Positions 18,868-26,890 of a stretch of 64,000 nucleotides of DNA are shown one piece after another (position 1 is the stretch's first letter; each line of letters starts with the position of its first letter). The notes below the pieces were generated by a model, which was given only the letters and a program-made list of their open reading frames with translations, had not been told where the DNA came from and made no database searches. The translations under genes and the position numbers were made by a program. This stretch comes from an uncultured Nesterenkonia sp. (GTDB lineage Bacteria; Actinomycetota; Actinomycetes; Actinomycetales; Micrococcaceae), in contig CANLUC010000006.1 of assembly GCA_947494195.1 (NCBI GenBank), positions 32,380 to 96,379 of the forward strand. The letters are read 5' to 3'.

Positions 18868-20148
18868 TCAGTCCTGCGGAATGCCGGACTCGTAGTCGTC
18901 GGCGATCTGGGCGTTCATGGCATCGGGATCAAGCCCGCCATTGACCAGGCCCTGCAGCCCGGCGTTGAGATCGTCGTAGAAGGTGGGGGTCGGCCAGTCC
19001 GGGTAGAACGCGAGGCCGTCACGGTCCAGGAGGGTGTTGAAGTTCTCGACCAGCGCGAGAGACTCTTCATCGGTGATGTCGGAGGCATCTGCGGCCACCG
19101 GGACGCCTCCGCTGTTGCCCATCAGGGCCTGGATCTCGGGGCGCAGCGTGATGTCGATGAACTCGTAGGCGAGGTCCTTGTTCTGCGATGCCTCGGGCAC
19201 GACCCAGAGGTTGCCGGAGGAGCCCGGGGACATCCCGTCGCCGGGAAAGAGCGCGGTCTCCCAGTCCTGGTCGACCTCTTCCAGGAAGCGGCCGTACCAC
19301 CAGCTTCCTGAGAAGAACATCGGATACGTGCCATTGATGAAGCCCGTGCCCGCGTCCTCGGCGGTCAGACCGGTGGAGTCATCAGAGATGTAGCCCTCGT
19401 CGAGCCATTCGTCGAGGGTCTCGGTCGCGTAGGTCAGCTCTGGGCCCTGGAAGTCCACGGGGTTCTCGTAGATCTGGAAGTCGTTGACCCACTGTTGGTC
19501 CGCCTGGGTCAGCGCGAGCTGGTACCAGAGCTGACCCAGCGGATACTCGCTGGCCGCCTGCGCCAGGGGAGTGACGCCCTCGTCCACGAAGGCCTGCATC
19601 ACGGACTCGAGCTCTTCCATGGTCTCTGGCACTTCGAGGCCGTACTCGTCGAGCATCTCGGTGTTGTAGTACATCATTGTGAACTCGCCGTAAGTGGGGA
19701 TTCCGTACCATGAGCCGGACCCCATGACCCCCTCCTCGTCATAGCGTGAGGTGGTCTGCAGCGAGTCTGCGAGCTTGGAGTCCCATCCGTATTCCTCGAC
19801 GGCGTCGTCGAGGGGGTCCAGGAGTCCCTGGCTTGCCAGAAGTCCAGCGGTGGCATTGCCCTTGTTGTATTCCAGGATGTCGGGAGCCTCATCGGAGTTG
19901 ATGACCTGGCTCGCCGTCTGACGGATCTGTTCAAAGCTCCGCTCTTCGAACTCCACAGGTACGCCGGTCTCTTCCTCGAAGATCTCGATGGCGCGGTCCC
20001 AGGCGATGCCCATCGCGGAGGTCTCGTTCTCGTAGTGCCAGAGCTTCAGGGACTCGCCGGCCCGGTCCTCGCCCTGCGAGCAGCCTGAGAGCATCGCGAT
20101 GCTCATTGCCGTGATGCCGAGTACACCGGCTGAACGTCGAAGTGTCAT
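18868..20148 (-). CDS. Sugar-binding lipoprotein of an ABC transporter
   Basis: A 426-residue extracellular solute-binding protein of family 1. ATG 20148 is preferred over the GTG at 20166, because GGAAGG then sits ten bases upstream. A signal peptide ends in the lipobox MLSGC, so the mature protein is tethered to the membrane by a lipidated cysteine. The mature part begins with LKLWHYENETSAMGIAWDRAIEIFEEE, the usual first strand of the family, and is strongly acidic. It should deliver an oligosaccharide to the two permeases that follow. The operator-like palindrome at 20201-20214 lies about 50 bases upstream. Confidence 0.93.
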   Translation of the reverse strand: MTLRRSAGVLGITAMSIAMLSGCSQGEDRAGESLKLWHYENETSAMGIAWDRAIEIFEEETGVPVEFEERSFEQIRQTASQVINSDEAPDILEYNKGNATAGLLASQGLLDPLDDAVEEYGWDSKLADSLQTTSRYDEEGVMGSGSWYGIPTYGEFTMMYYNTEMLDEYGLEVPETMEELESVMQAFVDEGVTPLAQAASEYPLGQLWYQLALTQADQQWVNDFQIYENPVDFQGPELTYATETLDEWLDEGYISDDSTGLTAEDAGTGFINGTYPMFFSGSWWYGRFLEEVDQDWETALFPGDGMSPGSSGNLWVVPEASQNKDLAYEFIDITLRPEIQALMGNSGGVPVAADASDITDEESLALVENFNTLLDRDGLAFYPDWPTPTFYDDLNAGLQGLVNGGLDPDAMNAQIADDYESGIPQD

Positions 20149-20200
20149 TTCTGTTTTACCTTCCACAGTGTTGTGTTTTCTAGGCCTTGATCATGCTTTG

Positions 20201-20214
20201 TCGAAGCGTTTCGA
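20201..20214 (-). promoter_or_regulatory. LacI-type operator upstream of the sugar transport operon
   Basis: TCGAAGCGTTTCGA is a near-perfect 14-bp palindrome with a central CG, the form bound by LacI/GalR dimers. It differs by one base from the site at 21295-21308. It lies in the 104-base gap between the regulator gene and the solute-binding protein gene, where it could block an internal promoter. Confidence 0.7.
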
Positions 20215-20252
20215 TAATGGTGGAGAAAAGCTACGGGGGAGTGTCTCGGGAG

Positions 20253-21257
20253 CTATCTCTTATGCAGTGATCCGCGATCGATGAACTCGGGTCGGAGCAG
20301 GACCGGTTCGGCGGGGGGAAGTCCATTGATCACCCGCATGGTCGTCTCCACGGCCACGGTGCACATCTCTTCGATCGGCAGCGAGATGCCGCTGAGCGGA
20401 ATCTCCAGGGAGGCCGGGTCGTAGCTTGCTGCTGCGGCGAAGAGCGAGATCTGCTCCGGCACCCTGAGGTCGAGTTCACGCACGCGGCGTTCGACCTCCT
20501 CCACCACGGGTTCGTTGCAGTGAAAGATCACGGCACTGAGGTCGGGGACCTGGCTCAGAAGAGCGTCCAGTGCCTTCCTGCCAGAGCCGCGCTCGAGGCC
20601 CGCCCACTGGGTGATGATCCGCAAGTCGCGCTTCTTCGCCTCCTCCTGTAGGGCGGAGTCGAAGCGCTCGATGAAGCCGGAGTGGCGGTTGACGTAGCCG
20701 TAGGGGTGCCCGACCAGGCCGACCGTGTCATGGCCGAGCCCGGCCAGCCGCTCGATGCAATCGCGGGCTGCCGCGGCGAAGTCCAGGTCAACGTAGGCGT
20801 AGTCTTTCATCTCCTCGGGAATGCCGATGAAAGAGCCGGGAAGCTTCAGCTGGCGCAGCAGGGCCAGTCTCTCGTCACCGGTGGTGACGCCCATGCTCAC
20901 GACGCCATCGACGATCGAGGACGCTGCCACCCGTTTGATGCCTTTGACCTCGTCGTCGGTGGCGAGCATGACGACGTCGTAGTCGTGCTTTCTGGCGGCT
21001 CGGATGACTTCGGTGACGAAGCGCATGTGGGTGGGGAGGTGTCCATCTTCGTGCAGCGGAGCGCTCAACGCGATCAGATGAGTCTTGTCGCCCGCCAGCA
21101 CCTTGGCCCCGAAATGGGGGTTATAGTCCAGTTCCGTGATGATGTCCATGATGCGCTGCCGGGTCTTCTCGGCGATCGAGCGCTTGCCGCTCAGCGCGTA
21201 GGACACCGTGCTGATCGAGACGCCGGCCGCGTCGGCGACATCTTTAATCGTGGTCAT
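20253..21257 (-). CDS. LacI/GalR family transcriptional repressor
   Basis: A 334-residue regulator started at ATG 21257, directly behind GGAGGGAGG; the longer ORF start at 21317 would run through the operator. The N-terminal helix-turn-helix TTIKDVADAAGVSISTVSYALSGKRSIAEKTRQRI is canonical, including the hinge-helix region. A periplasmic-binding-protein-like effector domain follows, with LIALSAPL, VDGVVSMGVT and the dimerisation part near YAYVDLD. It lies at the head of the sugar operon in the same direction, flanked by two matching palindromes, so local autoregulation is likely. The inducer is probably a beta-glucoside or xylosyl-glucose, but that is inference. Confidence 0.93.
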   Translation of the reverse strand: MTTIKDVADAAGVSISTVSYALSGKRSIAEKTRQRIMDIITELDYNPHFGAKVLAGDKTHLIALSAPLHEDGHLPTHMRFVTEVIRAARKHDYDVVMLATDDEVKGIKRVAASSIVDGVVSMGVTTGDERLALLRQLKLPGSFIGIPEEMKDYAYVDLDFAAAARDCIERLAGLGHDTVGLVGHPYGYVNRHSGFIERFDSALQEEAKKRDLRIITQWAGLERGSGRKALDALLSQVPDLSAVIFHCNEPVVEEVERRVRELDLRVPEQISLFAAAASYDPASLEIPLSGISLPIEEMCTVAVETTMRVINGLPPAEPVLLRPEFIDRGSLHKR

Positions 21258-21294
21258 ATAACCTCCCTCCAAGTGTGCGTGATGTAGATCATAT

Positions 21295-21308
21295 TCGAAG
21301 CGCTTCGA
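21295..21308 (-). promoter_or_regulatory. Perfect LacI-type operator upstream of the regulator gene
   Basis: TCGAAGCGCTTCGA is a perfect 14-bp palindrome 38 bases upstream of the LacI-type start codon. Together with the one-mismatch copy at 20201-20214 it indicates that the regulator controls its own gene and the operon behind it. Confidence 0.75.
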
Positions 21309-21340
21309 GTCTGGCAATAGTTTTTTGAGATCAGACAGAA

Positions 21341-21373
21341 GAAGCCCCGCACCAGGAGCTGGTGCGGGGCTTC
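21341..21373 (-). terminator. Strong hairpin terminator after glnA1
   Basis: A perfect 15-bp GC-rich stem, GAAGCCCCGCACCAG paired with CTGGTGCGGGGCTTC, encloses a three-base loop and extends by two A-T pairs. It lies 22 bases after the glnA1 stop codon and before the sugar regulator gene. On the minus strand it is followed by TTCTTCTGTCTG, a short T-rich tail. It should separate glnA1 transcripts from the sugar locus. Confidence 0.85.
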
Positions 21374-21395
21374 TTGAGCTGGTTTCAGCGAGGAA

Positions 21396-22820
21396 TCAGA
21401 CCGAGTAGTACAGCTCGAACTCGTAGGGGTTCAGCCGCAGGTTCAGCGGTGCGATCTCTTCTTCACGCTTGTATTCGATCCAAGCCTTGATCAGGTCCTC
21501 GGTGAACACGCCGCCTTCGAGCAGGAACTCGAAGTCGCCCTCGAGGGCGTCGAGTGCCTCTTCCAGCGAGCCCGGGGCCTTCTGGATGTCGGCGAGCTCT
21601 TCGGCGGGCAGCTCGTAGAGATCCTTGTCCACCGGGTCAGCAGGCTCGATCCGGTTGCGGATGCCGTCCAGGCCAGCCATCAGCTGGGCTGCGAACGCCA
21701 GATAGGGGTTCGAGGATGGATCCGGTGCGCGGAACTCGAGGCGCTTGGCCTTCGGGTTCGAGCCGGTGATCGGGATGCGGATCGCCGCGGAGCGGTTGCC
21801 CTGCGAGTAAACCATGTTGACCGGGGCCTCGTAACCCTTGACCAGGCGCTTGTAAGAGTTCACGGTCGGGTTGGTGAAGGCCAGCACTGCCGAGGCGTGC
21901 TTGAGCAGGCCGCCGATGTACCAGCGAGCGGTGTCGGAGAGGTTGGCGTAGCCCTTCTCATCGAAGAACAGCGGCTCGCCGTCAGTCCAGAGCGACTGGT
22001 GGCAGTGCATGCCGGAGCCGTTCTCGCCGAAGACCGGCTTCGGCATGAAGGTGGCGGATTTGCCGAACTGATCCGCGGTGTTCTTCACGATGTACTTGAA
22101 CTTCATCAGGTCATCCGCGGCGTGGGTCAGCGTGTTGAACCGGTAGTTGATCTCCTGCTGGCCGGGGCCGGCGACCTCGTGGTGGGAGCGCTCGACCTCA
22201 AGGCCGACGGCGTCCAGCGCCACGCAGATCGCGTCACGCAGGTCGGCGCTCTTGTCCTGCGGGCTCACGGGGAAGTAGCCGCCCTTGTGACCCATCTTGT
22301 GACCCAGGTTTCCGCCGGGGATCTCCTCTGAGGACTGCCAGGAGGCCTCATCGGAATCCAGGGAGTAGAAGGAGGCGTCCGGGCTGGACTGCCACTTCAC
22401 ATCGTCAAAGAGGAAGAACTCGGCCTCGGGGGCGAAGAATGCGGTGTCGGCGATGCCGGAGGCCTCGAGGTACTCCTCGGCCTTCTGCGCCACGCCGCGG
22501 GGGTCGCGGGCGTAGGGCTCACCGGTGCGCGGGTTCACGATCGAGAAGGTCATCACCAGCGTCTTCTCGGCGCGGTACTCATCGACGAAGGCGGTGGCCA
22601 CATCGGGGATGAGCTGCATGTCGGATTCGGCGATGCCCTGGAATCCACGGATGGAGGAGCCGTCGAAGAGCTGCCCGTTCTCGAAGAAGTCGAGGTCAAC
22701 AGTCTTGGCCGGGACATTGAAGTGGTGCTGAAGACCGGGAAGGTCGGTGAATCGAACATCGACGAATGCGATGTCCTCTTTCTCGATGAACTTCAGAACT
22801 TCATCAGGGCTTGTGAACAT
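21396..22820 (-). CDS. glnA: Type I glutamine synthetase (GlnA1)
   Basis: A 474-residue glutamine synthetase, the main ammonia-assimilating enzyme, acting as a cytosolic dodecamer. It has [19 protein letters not shown], the 25-residue insertion typical of the I-beta subtype, and the NRSAAIRIP loop. The adenylylation site DLYELPAEE, with Tyr near residue 402, is intact. It is therefore the expected substrate of GlnE encoded at 7.9 kb. It is monocistronic, with a long upstream gap shared with the divergent RDD gene and a strong terminator behind it. The start ATG 22820 gives the standard [18 protein letters not shown]-terminus. Confidence 0.97.
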   Translation of the reverse strand: MFTSPDEVLKFIEKEDIAFVDVRFTDLPGLQHHFNVPAKTVDLDFFENGQLFDGSSIRGFQGIAESDMQLIPDVATAFVDEYRAEKTLVMTFSIVNPRTGEPYARDPRGVAQKAEEYLEASGIADTAFFAPEAEFFLFDDVKWQSSPDASFYSLDSDEASWQSSEEIPGGNLGHKMGHKGGYFPVSPQDKSADLRDAICVALDAVGLEVERSHHEVAGPGQQEINYRFNTLTHAADDLMKFKYIVKNTADQFGKSATFMPKPVFGENGSGMHCHQSLWTDGEPLFFDEKGYANLSDTARWYIGGLLKHASAVLAFTNPTVNSYKRLVKGYEAPVNMVYSQGNRSAAIRIPITGSNPKAKRLEFRAPDPSSNPYLAFAAQLMAGLDGIRNRIEPADPVDKDLYELPAEELADIQKAPGSLEEALDALEGDFEFLLEGGVFTEDLIKAWIEYKREEEIAPLNLRLNPYEFELYYSV

Positions 22821-23058
22821 ACGTCCGTGCTCCTCGTCAGGTGTCTGGGCTTGCGCGCGTAACAGTGGTGAACGCTCTGCTCTACGCTATGGGCCAGGCA
22901 TTTCCCGGCCATCACGCAAATGTTTCGGTCATGTAACTTAAGTTGCTCATGGAGCCGGTGACTAGGGCGCCTGGTCGGAGGAATAGACTGACCGGGGCCG
23001 TCGTCGGGCGGCGACATGCTCTACATCACCTTCTCATATCCCGTGCACAAGGAGACCT

Positions 23059-23490
23059 GTGGCGAAGAACGACGGCGCGCGCCCACCTGGAGCCGGCGCA
23101 GACCCCGGCGAGCCGCGCTGGGCGGGCGAACAGCTGGGCCTGCCAGAGACCGGACCGGGCAGTATGGCCCCCTGGAGCCGTCGGATCATCGCCCTGTTCA
23201 TCGACTGGGGACTCGCCCTGCTGATCTCGCTGACCTGGTTCGACGGCAATGAGCTGGTGACCCTGATCGTCTTCGCCGCCACCGAGATCCTCTTCATCGG
23301 CCTGTTGGGCGTGACCGTGGGCAAGCGGCTCATGCGCATCCAGGTGGTGCGCGGGAACAGCATCCCGGGGCCGCTTTGGTCCACGGTCCGCACGCTGCTG
23401 CTGATGCTGATCCTTCCCGCCATTATCATCGGCTCGGACAGCCGCGGCGCTCATGATCGGGCAGCTGGCACCGTCCAGCTGCGGATGTGA
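23059..23490 (+). CDS. RDD domain membrane protein
   Basis: A 143-residue protein started at GTG 23059, just after AAGGAG. A proline/glycine-rich cytoplasmic tail of about 38 residues precedes an RDD domain. Its name-giving pattern is modified here (RRIIALFIDWGLA), with two or three helices and the conserved GVTVGKRLMRIQVV turn. The function of RDD proteins is poorly known; some act as Na+/H+ antiporters. An RDD gene next to glnA1 is a conserved arrangement in actinobacteria. Its stop overlaps the start of the exporter gene by four bases. Confidence 0.9.
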   Translation: MAKNDGARPPGAGADPGEPRWAGEQLGLPETGPGSMAPWSRRIIALFIDWGLALLISLTWFDGNELVTLIVFAATEILFIGLLGVTVGKRLMRIQVVRGNSIPGPLWSTVRTLLLMLILPAIIIGSDSRGAHDRAAGTVQLRM

Positions 23491-24365
23491 GCGCGACCCC
23501 TCCACCCCGGGTGAGTCGCCTCGCCGACCGCCCGGGACGCGGGCTGGCCGTGATCAGCGCCAGCGCGGTGAGTACTCAGTTCGGGGCCGCCGTCGGTTCG
23601 CTGGCCTTCTCCGGGCTTACCCCGGTCGGCGTCGTCGCCGTGCGCCAGGTGGTCGCCTCCACAGTCCTGCTGGCACTGACGAGTCCCAGGTTCTGGCGCT
23701 TCACGCGCAGCCAATGGGCTCCGGTGCTGCTGCTCGCGCTGTTCTTCGCCGGCATGAACACGGCACTGTACGCCGCGCTGGAGCGTGTGGGTCTCGGCAC
23801 TGCCGTCACCATCGAGTTCCTGGGCCCGCTGGCGGTCGCGGTGCTGGCCTCTCGGCGCCTCCGCGACGGGGTCTGTGCCGTGATGGCGCTCACCGGGGTG
23901 GTTCTGCTGACTCGGCCCGGGCCCACCAGCGACCTGCTCGGGCTGGGCTTTGCCGTGCTCGCGGCCGGGTGCTGGGCCGGATACATCCTGACCAACCGTG
24001 TCGTGGGACAGCGCCTCGACGGGGTCCAGGGTGTGGCGATGGGCACCGCGATCTCCGCCCTGGGCCTGGTGCCGATCGCCGCCGTCGTCGTCTGGCACCT
24101 GCAGCCTCCGCTCGAGGCCTTCCTGTTCGCGGCGGTGGCCGGGGTCCTGGCGTCGGTGGTGCCCTACTCGCTGGATCTGATCGTGCTGCGGCACATCAGC
24201 CCGGTGATCTTCGGCCTCGGCATGTCCCTGCACCCGCTCTTCGCGGCGCTGATCGGCGCGGTGTTCCTGCACCAGCTGCTGCCACCGGTGGCCTGGGTGG
24301 GAATCCTGCTCGTGGTGCTCAGCAATGCGCTGACCCTGGGCGGGGGAGCGCGCCGTCGCCGTTGA
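23487..24365 (+). CDS. EamA/DMT family exporter, RhtA-like
   Basis: A 292-residue inner-membrane protein with ten hydrophobic helices in two five-helix EamA repeats. The second repeat begins near residue 160, and a glutamate/proline-rich GLGTAVTIEFLGPLAV motif lies at the end of the first. This resembles the RhtA branch that exports threonine, homoserine and related amino acids, although specificity is not provable. GTG 23487 overlaps the RDD stop codon in a GTGA junction, so expression is coupled. A large inverted repeat begins at its stop codon and probably ends the transcript. Confidence 0.88.
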   Translation: MSATPPPRVSRLADRPGRGLAVISASAVSTQFGAAVGSLAFSGLTPVGVVAVRQVVASTVLLALTSPRFWRFTRSQWAPVLLLALFFAGMNTALYAALERVGLGTAVTIEFLGPLAVAVLASRRLRDGVCAVMALTGVVLLTRPGPTSDLLGLGFAVLAAGCWAGYILTNRVVGQRLDGVQGVAMGTAISALGLVPIAAVVVWHLQPPLEAFLFAAVAGVLASVVPYSLDLIVLRHISPVIFGLGMSLHPLFAALIGAVFLHQLLPPVAWVGILLVVLSNALTLGGGARRRR

Positions 24366-24431
24366 GCGGCGGATTCTCCGAGTAGTTGAGTGGGTTCGAG
24401 GCCTTAGATGCTCGGAAAATCCGCCGCTCAA
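24362..24431. repeat. 21-bp inverted repeat with a 28-base loop
   Basis: TTGAGCGGCGGATTCTCCGA... at 24362-24382 is repeated in inverse orientation at 24411-24431 with one mismatch. The loop of 28 bases itself contains TTGAGTGGGTT. It starts inside the stop codon of the exporter gene and lies about 90 bases before the next gene. It could work as a terminator, but the arm length, symmetry and large loop look more like a mobile palindromic repeat unit. Only one copy is in this window. Confidence 0.65.
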
Positions 24432-24521
24432 CGCAGGGGGGACGTGAAGCCTGCACCCTGTCAGCCGCGCTTTCCAGGCTGTAACCTTGAATGAACTTGT
24501 TGAAGGCTGTAGCCTACTTCC

Positions 24522-25169
24522 ATGTTCGTCCTTACCGCCGATCAGCATCGCAGCACCGAATCCGGGGAACGGGTCGATGAGCTGCTGGACGAACTCGCCG
24601 GCTGGAGCGAGCTGTGGCGCGAGGCTATCGTCCTGCCGCTGGAGCGCACGGTGGGCGACGAGGTGCAGATCCTGCTGAGCAGCGCCGATGCCGCCGTGGA
24701 CCTGGCTCTGCGGCTGTGCCGCACCGAACAGTGGGCCGTGGGGATCGGGGCCGGCCCGGTGGATCAGCCGCTGGGTTCCAGCGCGCGGGCCAGCTCCGGC
24801 AGTGCCTTCATCCATGCACGCTACGCCGTGGAACGATCGCGCGGCCGCACCGAACCTGTGCCTCTGGTGGTCCAGGGGGAGGACCCCGACGCCGCCGCGG
24901 CCGCCACCGCCGTGCTGCAGCTGCTCGGCGGAGTCCTGCGTCGTCGCGCCGCGACCGGATGGGAGGTCGCCGACCTCACAGCGGCAGGCAGCACCCGCGC
25001 GGAAATCGCCGCGGCACTGGGCATCACCGTCTCAGCCGTCAGCCAGCGCGCGCGTTCTGCCATGCTCGAGGAGGAACGACGCGCCCGCCCGGTGGCCCAC
25101 GCCCTGGTGACCGCCGCCGCGGGGGAGCCCGGCTGGAGCGTCACACCCCTGCCGGAGAAGGAGGACTGA
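24522..25169 (+). CDS. SatD-like protein with C-terminal helix-turn-helix
   Basis: A 215-residue protein. The N-terminal part (FVLTADQHRSTESGERVDELLDELAGW, then LPLERTVGDEVQILL) resembles the SatD family, small cytosolic proteins of unknown biochemical role. Near residues 160-190 there is a helix-turn-helix, STRAEIAAALGITVSAVSQRARSAM, so DNA binding is likely. The start ATG 24522 is a few bases after a GTAGCC-rich leader without a strong ribosome site. The next gene starts four bases after its stop, forming a two-gene unit. The family assignment is moderately sure; the regulated target is unknown. Confidence 0.75.
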   Translation: MFVLTADQHRSTESGERVDELLDELAGWSELWREAIVLPLERTVGDEVQILLSSADAAVDLALRLCRTEQWAVGIGAGPVDQPLGSSARASSGSAFIHARYAVERSRGRTEPVPLVVQGEDPDAAAAATAVLQLLGGVLRRRAATGWEVADLTAAGSTRAEIAAALGITVSAVSQRARSAMLEEERRARPVAHALVTAAAGEPGWSVTPLPEKED

Positions 25170-25173
25170 GGCC

Positions 25174-25548
25174 ATGACCTGGCTCTGGATCACCGCCGTG
25201 GTGCTGCTCGCCCTGGGAGTCTCAGCCCTGCTCGGCGCCGCACTGGTCGGCCTGCTGCTGCGCCGCGTGGAGCCCGAGGGCTACGGCCCCGGCATCCTGC
25301 GCGGCGGAACCTGGATCGGCATCCTGGAACGCCTCGCCATCACCGGTGCAGTCTTCGCCGGCTACCCGGAGGCCATCGCCGTGGTGCTGGCGATCAAGGG
25401 ACTTGGCCGCTATCCCGAGCTGCGTGCCTGGAAGGCGGAGCACCGCGCCAAGGCCACCGAACGATTCATCATCGGCACCCTGGCGAGCTACATCTGGGCC
25501 GGAGCCGTGGGCCTCATCGGGGTGGCCGTGGTCGCCGCGATCAGCTGA
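25174..25548 (+). CDS. Hypothetical membrane protein paired with the SatD-like gene
   Basis: A 124-residue protein with three hydrophobic helices, at residues 3-30, 45-72 and 98-123. A conserved-looking motif, RRVEPEGYGPGILRGGTWIGILER, lies between the first two, and KGLGRYPELR precedes the last. It has no known catalytic motif. It starts four bases behind the SatD-like gene with GGAG upstream, and similar pairs of a SatD-like protein and a small membrane protein are a recurrent arrangement. This suggests the two act together, perhaps sensor and effector, but the role is unknown. Confidence 0.75.
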   Translation: MTWLWITAVVLLALGVSALLGAALVGLLLRRVEPEGYGPGILRGGTWIGILERLAITGAVFAGYPEAIAVVLAIKGLGRYPELRAWKAEHRAKATERFIIGTLASYIWAGAVGLIGVAVVAAIS

Positions 25549-25555
25549 GGCACGC

Positions 25556-26890
25556 TCAGCTGACCATGACCTCCGCAACCTGGTGCTCGGAGAGTCGAGA
25601 CTCGATGCTGCGGGCCAGCGCGAGCGCCGCCGCGGGCGCGAGGTGCAGATTCAGCGCCGGCTCGAAGAGCTCGGCCTCCAGCAGGACGGTGCCGAACTCC
25701 GCGGAATCCACCAGGTCGACCCGGCCATAGAGCGGAATGGGCGTCTCGGTCCGCCGTCCCGCGGCCGCCAGCACGCGCTCTCCGAAGTCCACCTCGGCCG
25801 CACTGGCCTCCACCAGCTGCGGGTCCTCCTGATAGCTGCCTCCCCGCAGTCCGCCGCCGCGAGCCAGCAGCGCCCCCTTGGCGATCGAGTGCGTATGCCG
25901 CCCGTCGATGAAGTACAGTGCCTTCTCCCGGCCCTGGCTGAGCTCAGGGATCTCGGGCTGGATCATGACCGTCAGACCCCGGGCCAGGATCCGCTCCCCC
26001 AGGGCCAGCGCCGCGGCGGAGTCCGCGCGCAGCAGCCCAGTGTCGAAGGACCCGGCGGAGATGGTCGGCTTGATCACGACCCATCCCTCCGCGTGGGCGG
26101 CCAGGCCGTGGCGGAGTGCGGCGTCGTCGTCGGCCCAGTGGGTGGGCACAGCGGCGATCCCCTCGGCCTCGAGCTCACGCAGGTAGACCTTGTCCAGGTT
26201 CCAGCGGATCAGCGCGGGAGAGTTGAGCACCCGAACCTGCTCCTCCGCGCGGTCCAGCCAGCGCAGGAACTCCTCGGCGCGCGAGGAGTAGTTCCACGGG
26301 GTGCGGATCACCAGCAGGTCATACTCCGGGCGGGGAGTCCACTCGTGCCAGACGACCGGCTCGGCCACGATCCCGAGGAGCTGCAGCTGCGCGATCAGCG
26401 GCGCAGTGTCCCGGTCGGGAGCTTCCGAGTAGTCATCGGTGACCACGATCCCGACCCGCCGCCGTTCCAGTGTCGGGACCAGCGCATGCTCGGGCAGCCA
26501 GCGGAAGCGTTCGACGACGACGATCTCCTGCTCGTCCCAGCGCTCCTCGCTGAGCTCGCCGGTGCCGCGCCAGAAACGCTCATGAGCCTCGCGCCAGGCC
26601 TGTACAGAGTCGAATCCCTCACCTTCGCCGCGGGCGATCTCCTGGGTGATCTCACCCAGCGGCACCAGCGTCACCTCCTGCACCTCGACGACGCCGAGGC
26701 TCTCGTCCCCGTGGCTGACCAGGCGCTGGAGCCCCGGGACGGGCAGCGGCTCGGATTCGGTCAGGTAGGAACGGTGCAGGCTCGTGGTCATGGTCTTGAC
26801 CCCGGCGATGACGGCGGTGGTCAGCATGGTGCGGAGCTCACCGTCGCCGAGCTCCATGGCGGGGAGGGCGTGGATCTCGTCAGGGGTCAT
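25556..26890 (-). CDS. ASCH domain fused to an ATP-grasp ligase
   Basis: A 444-residue protein that appears to join two families in one reading frame. Residues 1-135 look like an ASCH domain, with GVKTMTTSL near residue 30, then VVEVQEVTLVPLGEI, and EIVVVERFRWL closing the fold. Residues 145-444 look like an ATP-grasp enzyme of the glutathione-synthase/RimK type, with ELLVIRTPWNYSS-like start, RWNLDKVYLRELEAEGI, a WVVIKPTISAG strand and a VDLVDSAEFGTVLLEAELFEPALNL metal-binding end. ASCH domains bind RNA or hydrolyse N4-acetylcytidine; ATP-grasp enzymes form amide bonds. It overlaps the CoA-transferase gene by four bases. The joint function is unknown. Confidence 0.82.
   Translation of the reverse strand: MTPDEIHALPAMELGDGELRTMLTTAVIAGVKTMTTSLHRSYLTESEPLPVPGLQRLVSHGDESLGVVEVQEVTLVPLGEITQEIARGEGEGFDSVQAWREAHERFWRGTGELSEERWDEQEIVVVERFRWLPEHALVPTLERRRVGIVVTDDYSEAPDRDTAPLIAQLQLLGIVAEPVVWHEWTPRPEYDLLVIRTPWNYSSRAEEFLRWLDRAEEQVRVLNSPALIRWNLDKVYLRELEAEGIAAVPTHWADDDAALRHGLAAHAEGWVVIKPTISAGSFDTGLLRADSAAALALGERILARGLTVMIQPEIPELSQGREKALYFIDGRHTHSIAKGALLARGGGLRGGSYQEDPQLVEASAAEVDFGERVLAAAGRRTETPIPLYGRVDLVDSAEFGTVLLEAELFEPALNLHLAPAAALALARSIESRLSEHQVAEVMVS

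Noticed and set aside
23451-24815. 454-residue minus strand ORF
   Set aside because: It covers the RDD and EamA genes on the other strand, runs through the inverted repeat and has no membrane or enzyme pattern.
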